This document shows, piece after piece, positions 7,245 to 14,392 of a stretch of DNA of 23,977 nucleotides. The DNA comes from a virus. The notes beneath the pieces were generated by a model. It was not told where the DNA came from and ran no database searches. It saw nothing but the letters and a program-made list of their open reading frames with translations. The DNA lies in IMG/VR virus record IMGVR_UViG_3300045747_000138, positions 1-23,977 of that record. One strand, 5' to 3'. Each line of letters opens with the position of its first letter. The first letter of the stretch is position 1. A program made the position numbers and the translations under genes.

Positions 7245-9632
7245 TTACTCCTGCGTGTCATCCGAGCCCTGCTCGATGACGTGGGTGATGTTTCCGTGCT
7301 TGTCTCGCACCGGTATCTTGGTTCTGGGCTTGCCAAGAGAGTGTGCAAGCTGCGCGATTGAGTCAGCCATAGCCCCATGGTTTTGCGCCTGCATGCCGAT
7401 GGCTTGCACCATGGCTGCCACGTCCGGAGAAGGCCCTGCGGGTTGTGCTGGACTTGGGTTCTGTAATTCCTGCGGCTCCGGTGCTTCGCCTTCTGCCTGC
7501 TCATGACCGGGGGAACCGTCAGGGCCCGGGCCTTCAATGGGCTCCACTTCACCCTGCTCTGGAAGAGCTGCGCCCTGCCCCATCTGCTCACCAGGCAGCG
7601 GATCGGGATGGCTCAGCATCTGCTCGATCAGGTCGCGCGTCACGGCTTGGATCTGATCCACGTTCGCGCCGGTGATCTTCAGTCGATTGGTCTCGGCGTC
7701 ATATGCCTTGATGTCGAGCTCGCGTTCTTTGACCTCGGCCATGCGCTTGGAGTCGGCCACGGCTGCAATGGCCTGGTCTGCATCTTCTTGGGCATCCTTG
7801 GCGTGCTGAATGGCTTCCTGCAAGGCCTGCTGTGTCTGCTCCAGCATTTGCTGCATTTCCTGCATCTGCTGGGCCAGCTTGGCGGGGTCCGGACCTTCAT
7901 CTTGTCCCTCGGGCTGGATGATTGCCTTCACCGGAGGCGGGGCCATTGCGGCCATAGCCTGGGCGAACTTGTCAGATCCGGGGAAGTCCAGCGTCTGTGC
8001 CCAGAACGGGGCCACGGTGGGAGCCAGCTCCGGATTGCCACGCATGATCTCGCCAAAGGCTGCATTGGTCTGGCTGCGCTGGGTGCTGTAGCTGGCGCCG
8101 ACCACCACCCGCACGCCGTACTTGCCGACATTGGGATTGATCGACACGCCACCACCTGGAAGACGCTCAAAGCTTGTCTCTTGCTCCGGGTTCACATCGA
8201 TCTTGCCGGCAGATCCGTCCACGCCGATGATTGGCTGCTCTCGCTGGGTGTCGGTCAGCTTGGCATCCATCTGCATCACGATCTTGCCAACCTGCCCTAG
8301 GCTGGCAGACAGGTGGGATGGGAAATGCGCGGTGCTGGCCTCGCCCTGCTGCTTGCGGGACTCGATGGCAACGCCGCTGGATTCGTTGCTGGGTGCACCA
8401 AGGTTGGCCTGGTACATGCCGATACTCGCTTGAATGTCGCGCAATGCGCTCTCTGCGCCGCCCACGTGGTCCACCAGTGATGAACCAATCTTGATCAGCG
8501 ATGGCGCAGAGATGGGGCCATCTTCATCCTGGTCGTTGTAGGGCATGTACGCCCTGCGCTCGACCATGTTTTTGTCCCATATGCGCTCGACCCCAGACAA
8601 TGCACGCTTGGATGCCAGCAACTGCGCACCGGGCATCATCAATTCCGACTTGTGATAGTTGTAGGCCTGCTGGGCAGTGCGCGCACGCCGTGGGATTCCG
8701 CAATAGGTCATGCGGCCATCGGTGAACCCGACATAGCCATAGACCGGCACGATGCCGATTGAGTCTGCCGGGTAGATCGACTCTTCCAAGATGTCTGCGC
8801 CTGACATGCGTGACCACTTCACGCAGTCGTACTTGTCGGTGTAGTTGCGGATGAATTGCAACTGCGCACCGGCTGCCATGCATGCCTCGTGGTATTCCTC
8901 TTCACCATCGGATACCTCTTGTCCAGCTTGGTCAAAATACACGATCACATTGCGCGTCTTGGCTTCTTTCCCCCAGTGCTCAGCCAACAGTACCGACTTT
9001 CGGTTGTTGTCACGGCGTGAATATTCAGGGTCGCCAAAGTCTGCAGAATCCTTGCCTTTCCACTTGGACTGAAACATGGCAATCGACATGCTGGTCAGCA
9101 CAAAACCAAAATCAGCGTCACTGCCGTCTGTCTCTGTGCTCCATGGATCAAACACCACCTTGAGTGGGTCGGGCTCACTGCCAATGCGCGGTTCCTGCCA
9201 GCCCAGTGCACGGTCCACATAGACCGGTCGAACGGTCAGGTAGCCGACACCCGTGCGTGATGCGCTGGTGAGTGCCCTGGCGTAGTGCTGCATGGCGCAA
9301 GATGCGTGCTCGATGTGGCGAAAGCGTCCGTCGATCTGCTCGGCCGCCTTCTTGTCGGCGCCACCACCGACAGGGATTGCGTGGATTGCCGGAGGTTGCT
9401 TTTCCACCTGGCCAGCAACATTTGAGACGTACTGGCCGGTTTGGTCCAGCACCAAACATGGACGGCGACCACCTGGGTCACCTTCACGCTGGATCTTGAT
9501 TGCCGCATCCCACTGCTGTGGGTCTGAAGGGTCGGAGAATTTCAGATCTTCTTCAACTTGAAGGCGCTGGTCCCTCGTAGCTGATAACGATTCCTGGTAG
9601 AGCTTCTGAGCGTCCTTGAGAACGTCAGACAT
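7245..9632 (-). CDS. Portal protein (P22 gp1-like)
   Basis: This large protein (795 residues from the chosen start; P22 gp1 has 725) forms the dodecameric ring at the DNA-entry vertex, which docks the terminase and later the tail. Features of the P22 portal family include the N-terminal MSDVLKDAQKLYQES, QPPAIHAIPVGGGADKKAAE, the VVFDPWSTETDGSDADFGFV stretch, and PYNDQDEDGPISAPS. Residues about 580-650 are a long Gln/Glu/Ala helix, corresponding to the barrel helix of P22. A Pro/Gly/Glu-rich linker (about 675-735) and a short helical tail follow. The frame extends upstream to a TTG at 9695, but I prefer ATG 9632: the TTG would lie upstream of a predicted promoter's start point. No strong Shine-Dalgarno precedes 9632. 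Confidence 0.9.
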   Translation of the reverse strand: MSDVLKDAQKLYQESLSATRDQRLQVEEDLKFSDPSDPQQWDAAIKIQREGDPGGRRPCLVLDQTGQYVSNVAGQVEKQPPAIHAIPVGGGADKKAAEQIDGRFRHIEHASCAMQHYARALTSASRTGVGYLTVRPVYVDRALGWQEPRIGSEPDPLKVVFDPWSTETDGSDADFGFVLTSMSIAMFQSKWKGKDSADFGDPEYSRRDNNRKSVLLAEHWGKEAKTRNVIVYFDQAGQEVSDGEEEYHEACMAAGAQLQFIRNYTDKYDCVKWSRMSGADILEESIYPADSIGIVPVYGYVGFTDGRMTYCGIPRRARTAQQAYNYHKSELMMPGAQLLASKRALSGVERIWDKNMVERRAYMPYNDQDEDGPISAPSLIKIGSSLVDHVGGAESALRDIQASIGMYQANLGAPSNESSGVAIESRKQQGEASTAHFPSHLSASLGQVGKIVMQMDAKLTDTQREQPIIGVDGSAGKIDVNPEQETSFERLPGGGVSINPNVGKYGVRVVVGASYSTQRSQTNAAFGEIMRGNPELAPTVAPFWAQTLDFPGSDKFAQAMAAMAPPPVKAIIQPEGQDEGPDPAKLAQQMQEMQQMLEQTQQALQEAIQHAKDAQEDADQAIAAVADSKRMAEVKERELDIKAYDAETNRLKITGANVDQIQAVTRDLIEQMLSHPDPLPGEQMGQGAALPEQGEVEPIEGPGPDGSPGHEQAEGEAPEPQELQNPSPAQPAGPSPDVAAMVQAIGMQAQNHGAMADSIAQLAHSLGKPRTKIPVRDKHGNITHVIEQGSDDTQE

Positions 9633-9683
9633 GGCAAGGCGTATTAGACATCCGGACGTTTCCCAACGGTGCGAAGATGCAGG

Positions 9684-9712
9684 ATTATGAATCAAATGCT
9701 TTGAACGATCAA
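9684..9712 (-). promoter_or_regulatory. Possible sigma70-type promoter in front of the portal gene
   Basis: On the minus strand, TTGATC (9712-9707) and CATAAT (9689-9684) are separated by exactly 17 bases, matching sigma70 spacing with four of six and five of six consensus bases. Transcription would begin near 9677, about 45 bases upstream of the portal ATG. The stretch is AT-rich compared with the flanks and lies in the only clear gap between the terminase and portal genes. It could provide structural-gene transcription in addition to read-through from the early operon. Confidence 0.4.
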
Positions 9713-9754
9713 ATTCACATGATTCAGAAGTATTGATTGAAGCTGATCGGATGG

Positions 9755-11251
9755 CTAGATCACGGCGCCTCTAGCTGCGCTGCTTTCGTAGTCGTAGCCA
9801 CCCTGCTTCTTGCGGCCAATGGTGTCAGCTCCTCTGCCCAGCATACCCAGGGTATCAACACCATCATCGGGAGACCCAGCCGGGAATACCAGGCACTGCC
9901 GCTGCAGTTCAGCCACCCAAGCAGCGCGCGGCCAAAGCAAGCGGCCCATGCCGGCCGTTGCGATGATGGATTGCGCCTTGGTGGGCTTGTCGCCAATGTG
10001 GGGAAGCCATTCGATCATGCACATCGCCTCACGGTCGATCATGCGTTGGCGAATGCGCCCCTCGGTTGCCCTGCGTATTGGGCCAGTTTCGCCAAACCAC
10101 TTGATCGGCTTCCAGCGGATGATCATGTCCAGCTTCCTTTCGATCCATTCCTCTGGTCCAGTCTGGCCGCGCCACCAATCGAGCAGGTATAGGGTGCCGT
10201 CCGGCGCAATGCCGCACACACCATGCTCTGTCCAGTCTCCACCCTCAGGGGTTACCGCATAGTCGCTGGCGCCAATGATGCGCATGCCATCAGGAGCCCT
10301 TTCATAGGTGGCCATATCCGCCTTACGGAACAAGATGCCATCGTCAGGGGCTGGGCGCTGCTGGTACAGACTTGACCAGGTGCGACGGTTGAGGCGGAAT
10401 TGAGTCCAGTGCTTGGTATCAAACCATTCTGTCCACAGCATCTGGCCAACCTCGCGGCCAAGCGGATCGCTCTTGGTCTGGGCCTCGGCCTGCAGGCACA
10501 GTACGCGCCAGGTGTTGCCATCACGGCAAACAATGTCACCCGACTCACCGGCCCAGTCTGCCGGGAGGATGCGCCCACATAGATCATCTTCATGCCAACG
10601 CGTGTTGATGATCACGACCCATCCGCCAGGAATCAGACGGGTGAGCAAGTCGTCTTCGTATGCCTCAAAGGTCCTTTTTCGAACGGTCTCGCTGTCGGCC
10701 TGCTCGCGCCCCTTGATCGGGTCATCGATGATGATGCCGTGGGCACGGTTACCGGTGACGCCGCCCATGATGCCGCAGGCAATGTATTCGCTGCCATTGG
10801 TCAGGCCGAACTCATCGGCTGCGCGCGACTCCGGATCAATGGTGCAGTCCAGAATGCTGGTGGTCTCTTTGGAGCGCAACAACTGGCGGGTGCGGCGTCC
10901 ATGTCGACGTGCCAGGTCGTCACCGTAGCTGGCCAGGATCACGCGGCGATCTTCCTGGGTGCCGAGATACCAGGTCGGCGCGACGACACTCGCATAGGTG
11001 CTCTTCGCAGATCCAGGCGGTGCCATGATCATCAGGCGGCCGTGCGGGGTTTCCATGCATCGCTGCATCTCTCGCAAGATCAGCTTGTGATGCTCGGCCT
11101 GCTTGGTCTCGATCAGCGGAATCTTGGCATCGATGTCCTCTTCCTCGGTGGGCGAGCCTGGGACTGGAACGCGCGCGGCGAATGCCTCAAGACTCTTGCG
11201 GCAGGCCCGGCGCACCATCAGAACGGAATGAGCTTGTTCAGGATTTAGCAT
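9755..11251 (-). CDS. terL: Terminase large subunit (ATPase-nuclease)
   Basis: The 498-residue protein is the DNA-packaging motor: it translocates DNA into the prohead and cuts the concatemer. Numbered from the chosen start, residues 77-85 are the Walker A loop APPGSAKST, residues 173-178 are Walker B IIIDDP, and NTRWHEDD near 216-223 is the coupling segment. The nuclease domain starts near GASDYA, with Asp 330 as the first likely metal ligand, and a later acidic pair occurs in PDDGVDTLG. P22 gp2 is 499 residues. I chose ATG 11251 (MLNPEQAH), which overlaps the end of terS by 14 bases and has GGGG just upstream. An upstream TTG/other start at 11281 would add ten unsupported residues. Confidence 0.95.
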   Translation of the reverse strand: MLNPEQAHSVLMVRRACRKSLEAFAARVPVPGSPTEEEDIDAKIPLIETKQAEHHKLILREMQRCMETPHGRLMIMAPPGSAKSTYASVVAPTWYLGTQEDRRVILASYGDDLARRHGRRTRQLLRSKETTSILDCTIDPESRAADEFGLTNGSEYIACGIMGGVTGNRAHGIIIDDPIKGREQADSETVRKRTFEAYEDDLLTRLIPGGWVVIINTRWHEDDLCGRILPADWAGESGDIVCRDGNTWRVLCLQAEAQTKSDPLGREVGQMLWTEWFDTKHWTQFRLNRRTWSSLYQQRPAPDDGILFRKADMATYERAPDGMRIIGASDYAVTPEGGDWTEHGVCGIAPDGTLYLLDWWRGQTGPEEWIERKLDMIIRWKPIKWFGETGPIRRATEGRIRQRMIDREAMCMIEWLPHIGDKPTKAQSIIATAGMGRLLWPRAAWVAELQRQCLVFPAGSPDDGVDTLGMLGRGADTIGRKKQGGYDYESSAARGAVI

Positions 11252-11786
11252 GATGCCCCATTGAAATTTCCAACAGCTCATCGTCTGAATAGTCGGCAGC
11301 GCGCTTCTTGACAGTCACATCAGCGGACACCATAACTTTGTCGGTAAACATGCCAAGATGCCTTGCGACGCTATCCAGTGCACCCTTCTTGTCCGCAAAC
11401 TTCACCTTCTTTGTGGTGACTGTTTGTTGTGACTCTTTGTCGTAGCTGTCGGTCACATCCACGCCAACGAGCGCAGCCGCCACATCTGCATCCAGCAAGT
11501 GAACAGGCTTCAATACGCCTGAATCATCATAAAAGCGACGTGGGTCAAGGAATGCTAACTTTGCGTACTCAGCAAGAACACGATCTTGAGTTATCTCAGT
11601 TCGGCGCTCTCTAGCCTTCATACGCAATGCGATTTCCATAGAAACGTGAGTTTTCGTGAGTAGCTGCGGGCCAATCCATTCAGCGGTTTTCTTGCTGTAG
11701 CCTGCTCGAATAGCAGCCTGAGTCGCATTCAGATCGATAAGATATTCATCAGCAAACACCTTTTGCCGTGCTGTTAGTTGCTTCAT
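11238..11786 (-). CDS. terS: Terminase small subunit (Terminase_2 family)
   Basis: The product has 182 residues. The N-terminal MKQLTARQKVFADEYLIDLN followed by ATQAAIRAGYSKKTA is the characteristic helix-turn-helix of the Terminase_2 (PF03592) small subunits, which recognise the packaging start site and recruit the large subunit. The middle (RVLAEYAKLAFLDPRRFYDD) and the LDSVARHLGMF motif are also typical. The C-terminus is basic and then acidic (VKKRAADYSDDELLEI), probably the segment touching TerL. The start at 11786 overlaps the TGA of the preceding zinc-knuckle gene by ATGA, and the stop lies inside the start of terL. Packaging sites (pac) for such phages are often inside or near this gene, but I cannot define one. 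Confidence 0.92.
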   Translation of the reverse strand: MKQLTARQKVFADEYLIDLNATQAAIRAGYSKKTAEWIGPQLLTKTHVSMEIALRMKARERRTEITQDRVLAEYAKLAFLDPRRFYDDSGVLKPVHLLDADVAAALVGVDVTDSYDKESQQTVTTKKVKFADKKGALDSVARHLGMFTDKVMVSADVTVKKRAADYSDDELLEISMGHHAKS

Positions 11787-12037
11787 TTGTCACCATCCTT
11801 TATCCAGGCGCGAGCCCGAGCGGTTGCACTATCTTGCGGGCTCAGTGCGGTTAGATGCCATTTCTTGCACAGAGGGCATTTGTACGGCGTTTGATCTTTA
11901 CGGTCGTCCTTTTTTACATTGCGCTTTGCGAAATCACGAGCATCGTTCTTCGTGTCGTGAATCTTCTTATCGAAGCACATGCGGTGGGCAGACTCCAAAG
12001 CTATGTGAATTCCAAGATGGTCCATTCCATGTCTCAT
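11783..12037 (-). CDS. Small zinc-knuckle protein upstream of terS
   Basis: The chosen ATG at 12037 gives 84 residues (MRHGMDHLGIHIALESAHRM) and has GAGG seven bases upstream; it also overlaps the TGA of the 33-residue gene (ATGA). A longer in-frame start at 12088 only re-reads that smaller gene. The middle is strongly basic (KRNVKKDDRKDQ), followed by YKCPLCKKWHLT, a C-x2-C-x3-H pattern that may bind zinc. Very similar CPxC-x-x-WHLT knuckles are seen in small proteins of other phages, without a known job as far as I know. It could bind nucleic acid, for example in late regulation or packaging, but this is inference. Confidence 0.75.
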   Translation of the reverse strand: MRHGMDHLGIHIALESAHRMCFDKKIHDTKNDARDFAKRNVKKDDRKDQTPYKCPLCKKWHLTALSPQDSATARARAWIKDGDK

Positions 12038-12135
12038 TTCTTTTCCCTCATAGCCCGTTGATGTTGACCAGCTGAACGGTTGATCCATTCTTTGAGGCGC
12101 TTCATTGCTGCAATTGCCATTAGTTCGGGTGTCAT
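12034..12135 (-). CDS. 33-residue peptide coupled at both ends
   Basis: The frame begins ATG at 12135 (MTPELMAIAAMKRLKEWINR) and ends TGA at 12034. Its ATG overlaps the TGA of ninG and its TGA overlaps the ATG of the zinc-knuckle gene, both as ATGA. This double coupling is the best evidence that it is translated. The peptide is an amphipathic basic helix with Trp, ending QRAMREKK. No function is known; it may be a small DNA-binding or regulatory peptide. Confidence 0.6.
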   Translation of the reverse strand: MTPELMAIAAMKRLKEWINRSAGQHQRAMREKK

Positions 12136-12680
12136 TGCTTGGCCTCCAGTTCTTTCAGCTTGGCTCGGTACTTGGCCTTGATCACCTTAAGTTCGTCGAC
12201 TGACCACTTGTGCACCTGGTTGTTTGCTTCTAGTGCTTCAACGCGCTGCAGGCCGATCCTTGCTATCAGGCCGATGCGGTAATCGACTGCCCTGCCGGCG
12301 CCGTGTCGGTTGCATACCTTTCTCTGCCCGTGAGCGTTGTCTTCGTCAAAACGGAGGTGACTGGCGCTACCAGTACTGCGGTAGTGCCCACAGTCGTAAC
12401 CGCCGCCAACTGCTTCTTTGATGAGAGGTTGTCCACAGCAGATACACGGAAATGAACTATCTCTTGCACGTACATAAGCGTTGAATGCAAACTGGGCCTC
12501 CTTGATTAAGTCGGGGATTCGTTTCAGCGCGGCTTTGCGTGCCTTGTCGCGCTCAACAATTTCCTTTTTCTGTGCACGTACCAAGCGACTTGCACAAACC
12601 GGCGAGCAAACCGATTGCAGAGGACGCATGGGGACAAAACACCCGCCACAATGCTTGCACTCCTTCTGGTGGACGGTCAT
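12132..12680 (-). CDS. ninG: NinG/Rap-like recombination protein
   Basis: NinG (Rap) of lambda is a structure-specific endonuclease that acts on recombination intermediates. Here the 182-residue protein carries an N-terminal zinc site, C8-x2-C11 with C25-x3-C29 (KECKHCGGCF...VCSPVCASRL). A basic helix (RDKARKAALKRIPDLIKEAQ) comes next, and the core follows with FPCICCGQPL, GYDCGHYRSTGSASHLRFDE and QRKVCNRHGAG, which is the conserved NinG (PF05766) signature. The start ATG 12680 overlaps the stop of ninB (ATGA); an upstream in-frame start at 12698 is less likely because it breaks that pattern. The lambda nin region has the same ninB-then-ninG order. The C-terminal KELEAKQ tail is helical. Confidence 0.88.
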   Translation of the reverse strand: MTVHQKECKHCGGCFVPMRPLQSVCSPVCASRLVRAQKKEIVERDKARKAALKRIPDLIKEAQFAFNAYVRARDSSFPCICCGQPLIKEAVGGGYDCGHYRSTGSASHLRFDEDNAHGQRKVCNRHGAGRAVDYRIGLIARIGLQRVEALEANNQVHKWSVDELKVIKAKYRAKLKELEAKQ

Positions 12681-13135
12681 GGCCTGTACCCCATCCAATC
12701 TGTAGTGCTGAACTCCACGCCAAGCTCGGTTGCGCCATAGGCAAGAACCTGCTCAATGAAGGCGCTCATCTTCTTGACGCTCAGGCCCTTGGTGGTGCCG
12801 ATGGTGGTGGAAATTACCGGACGCTTCTTGCCAGCCACATGCGATTTGGTTTTCTTGCGCGGCAGGTACATGCGCTTGAACAATTCATGCCATGCGTCCG
12901 AGGTGTACCGAACGCCGTCAATCTTTGCCTGGTGCGCAATCTCGTGATAGACCACGCCCCACAGGAATTTGCCCTGCTGGACGGTCTTTGCATCTTCCTC
13001 TGGCTCGACGGTCACGGTCAGCCGCTCGATGCCATTGGCCCACATGGATTTACAAAATGGGGCAATCTGATGGCTGATGCAGGCTTTTGCCTGATCGGGG
13101 TTGATGAAATAGGTTTGAAGGGCGTATTCACTCAT
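12677..13135 (-). CDS. ninB: NinB/Orf-like recombination mediator
   Basis: The 152-residue product matches lambda NinB (Orf, 146 residues) in architecture. Lambda NinB is a dimeric ssDNA/SSB-binding mediator that can replace RecFOR. Recognisable parts are the VTVEPEEDAKTVQQGKFLWG segment (lambda has the equivalent R-x-x-x-Q-N-x-x-LW), the YTSDAWHELFKRMYLP helix, TTIGTTKGLSVKKMSAFIEQ and the C-terminal ATELGVEFS, comparable to GTERGVKWS in lambda. ATG 13135 overlaps the TGA of the 58-residue upstream gene. The protein is followed by ninG with ATGA overlap. It probably acts with the Sak4/SSB/exonuclease set encoded at the right end of the window. Confidence 0.88.
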   Translation of the reverse strand: MSEYALQTYFINPDQAKACISHQIAPFCKSMWANGIERLTVTVEPEEDAKTVQQGKFLWGVVYHEIAHQAKIDGVRYTSDAWHELFKRMYLPRKKTKSHVAGKKRPVISTTIGTTKGLSVKKMSAFIEQVLAYGATELGVEFSTTDWMGYRP

Positions 13136-13308
13136 TTCAGTAACTCCTCACGCCAGATCACACGCATATATGCCTTGATACGTAGGCCGGAGCCCTTGCC
13201 ATAAATGCGTTCAGAAACCTTCAATGCCATCTCAAGCCATTCCTTGTTTTTGAAGTTTTGAGCCAAAACCCTTGCTTCTGCCATTTCTAAAATCTCCCTA
13301 TCAGTCAT
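13132..13308 (-). CDS. 58-residue basic protein upstream of ninB
   Basis: The frame reads MTDREILEMAEARVLAQNFK to WREELLK and overlaps the ninB ATG by ATGA. The ATG at 13308 overlaps the TAA of the short start-less frame upstream (TAATG). An internal ATG at 13284 has a better Shine-Dalgarno (AGGGAG about nine bases upstream), so the shorter 50-residue form is also possible. The protein is helical and basic, with no visible domain. The gene was found by reading the strand directly, as it is short, and its tight packing between neighbours supports it. Function is unknown. Confidence 0.65.
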   Translation of the reverse strand: MTDREILEMAEARVLAQNFKNKEWLEMALKVSERIYGKGSGLRIKAYMRVIWREELLK

Positions 13309-13427
13309 TACTTACTTGGTATGTATTGGTTGATTGCCTTGAGCTGGACGGACCTAGCCCCCTTAGGGATAAGTCCTTCACATGTCTTGCCTCTCGCAGT
13401 TACATGACCCGGTAGCCGCTTCGTTCA
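13308..13427 (-). other. Short reading frame without a start codon (possible tiny gene, remnant or RNA)
   Basis: On the minus strand one frame ends in RSVQLKAINQYIPSK, with its TAA overlapping the ATG of the 58-residue gene (TAATG). This coupling is the pattern of the real genes here, and the peptide looks protein-like. Yet back to the in-frame TGA at 13427-13425 it has no ATG, GTG or TTG. A different frame begins with GTG at 13381 behind GAGAGG and gives a 26-residue peptide ending at 13301. The RNA can also fold: GGAC/GTCC enclose CCC/GGG. Possibilities are a gene with a rare start, a frameshifted remnant, or a structured RNA. I cannot decide among them. Confidence 0.4.
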
Positions 13428-13540
13428 CAGGTGCTGCCTTCGCCGCCTGCCGGGGTGTTTCAGAACTTCCTCACAGTCCCCCGCTCTTCCCTTGCCGCTG
13501 CCGTTGGTGCCCGATCAGCAAGGTGCTTGGTTCAATTCCG
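13428..13540. other. Gap between primase and the ninB block
   Basis: This 113-base stretch is GC-rich and holds no frame with a start codon of meaningful length on the minus strand. A CCCGG...CCGGG pairing spans part of it and its neighbour to the left, so an RNA structure is possible. GGTTCAATTCC on the plus strand looks like a tRNA T-loop but no matching acceptor or anticodon stems could be found. Confidence 0.35.
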
Positions 13541-14392
13541 CTAGCTCATACGGACCTTCATGAGTAATTGCGCTGCCGTCATCAATCCGGCTCGTGCATG
13601 GAGGTCGTTAAAGTCCTCTCCCAATACGGGTGACATGCAATAAGGCAGATTGGTTTTTTCAGCAGCGCGTTGACCGGCGCCAGATTTATCGTTGTCCGCG
13701 CATACGAATGCACGGCCTTTGACCATTGATGCGATGTGCACCATGTTTGAATCCGAGAAACAGATGAGTACAGCGGCGTTCAACCGCATCAGGCGGGCCG
13801 CAAGATCAATAGATAGGCCAGTTGCATACCCTTCGCATAAAAACGTCTCCATGGCCGTTTTTGGCCCTAAGCGCAAGGAGCAGGCCTTAGCTCTCATGCC
13901 TGGAAGCATCTTCTTTTCGTAGATGCGATCTTCCGGTAGCCAGCGCACAACTTGGACGCCCTGCAAAGCGTTGTCCTGAAAATTCCGCATCGGGATCAGC
14001 AACTCGTTTTGTACGGTTACCAGGCCAAGCGAATCCTTCAATCCTTTGTATTGCAGGTAGTCGTGATTTTTTAGTTCAATGTCTCGGAGCATCAGGCCAG
14101 CCTGCATTGCAGCGCGGCCCCAACCTTCTGCCTGGCGCTGTTGTGCGGCCTGCTTACGCTGCACCCATGCCTTGCGGTCTGCATCAGTCCATGACTTTGC
14201 ATCAGGGTTATCGAACCAGTGAAGCTCGCCGCCTTGCGCCCAGTCACTAACCCATCCTTTAAACCCATCCCAAAAGAAGGCTCCATTTTTCGAGCGAGGC
14301 TTATCGACTGTTGCGCAGCGCTGCACTTTGTCAGCGGGGTGGAGATATGAAATCTCAAGCCCATGGGATATTGCGAAAGCGTGAAAGCTCAT
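13541..14392 (-). CDS. TOPRIM-type DNA primase
   Basis: The 283-residue protein has a TOPRIM catalytic core in its second half: LCEGYATGLS with Glu 187 as the general acid, a hydrophobic strand near 207-212, then CADNDKSGAG with Asp 233/Asn 234/Asp 235, and GEDFNDLH with Asp 260. The metal-binding D-x-D (here DND) and the glutamate are intact. The N-terminal half (HPADKVQRCATVDKPRSKNG, FFWDGFKGWVSDW) is the usual partner of this phage primase type, without the CHC2 zinc finger of DnaG. It presumably lays primers for phage replication. ATG 14392 overlaps the helicase stop by ATGA, so primase and helicase are made together, a standard phage replication pair. Confidence 0.88.
   Translation of the reverse strand: MSFHAFAISHGLEISYLHPADKVQRCATVDKPRSKNGAFFWDGFKGWVSDWAQGGELHWFDNPDAKSWTDADRKAWVQRKQAAQQRQAEGWGRAAMQAGLMLRDIELKNHDYLQYKGLKDSLGLVTVQNELLIPMRNFQDNALQGVQVVRWLPEDRIYEKKMLPGMRAKACSLRLGPKTAMETFLCEGYATGLSIDLAARLMRLNAAVLICFSDSNMVHIASMVKGRAFVCADNDKSGAGQRAAEKTNLPYCMSPVLGEDFNDLHARAGLMTAAQLLMKVRMS

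Noticed and set aside
9633-9695. Upstream TTG start adding 21 residues to the portal
   Set aside because: The TTG lies upstream of the predicted transcription start, has no ribosome site, and the added residues (His/Ser/Trp-rich) do not look like the family's N-terminus.
13498-13560. tRNA-like T-loop (GGTTCAATTCC) on the plus strand
   Set aside because: The T-stem pairs poorly and no matching acceptor, D-arm or anticodon stem can be built upstream.
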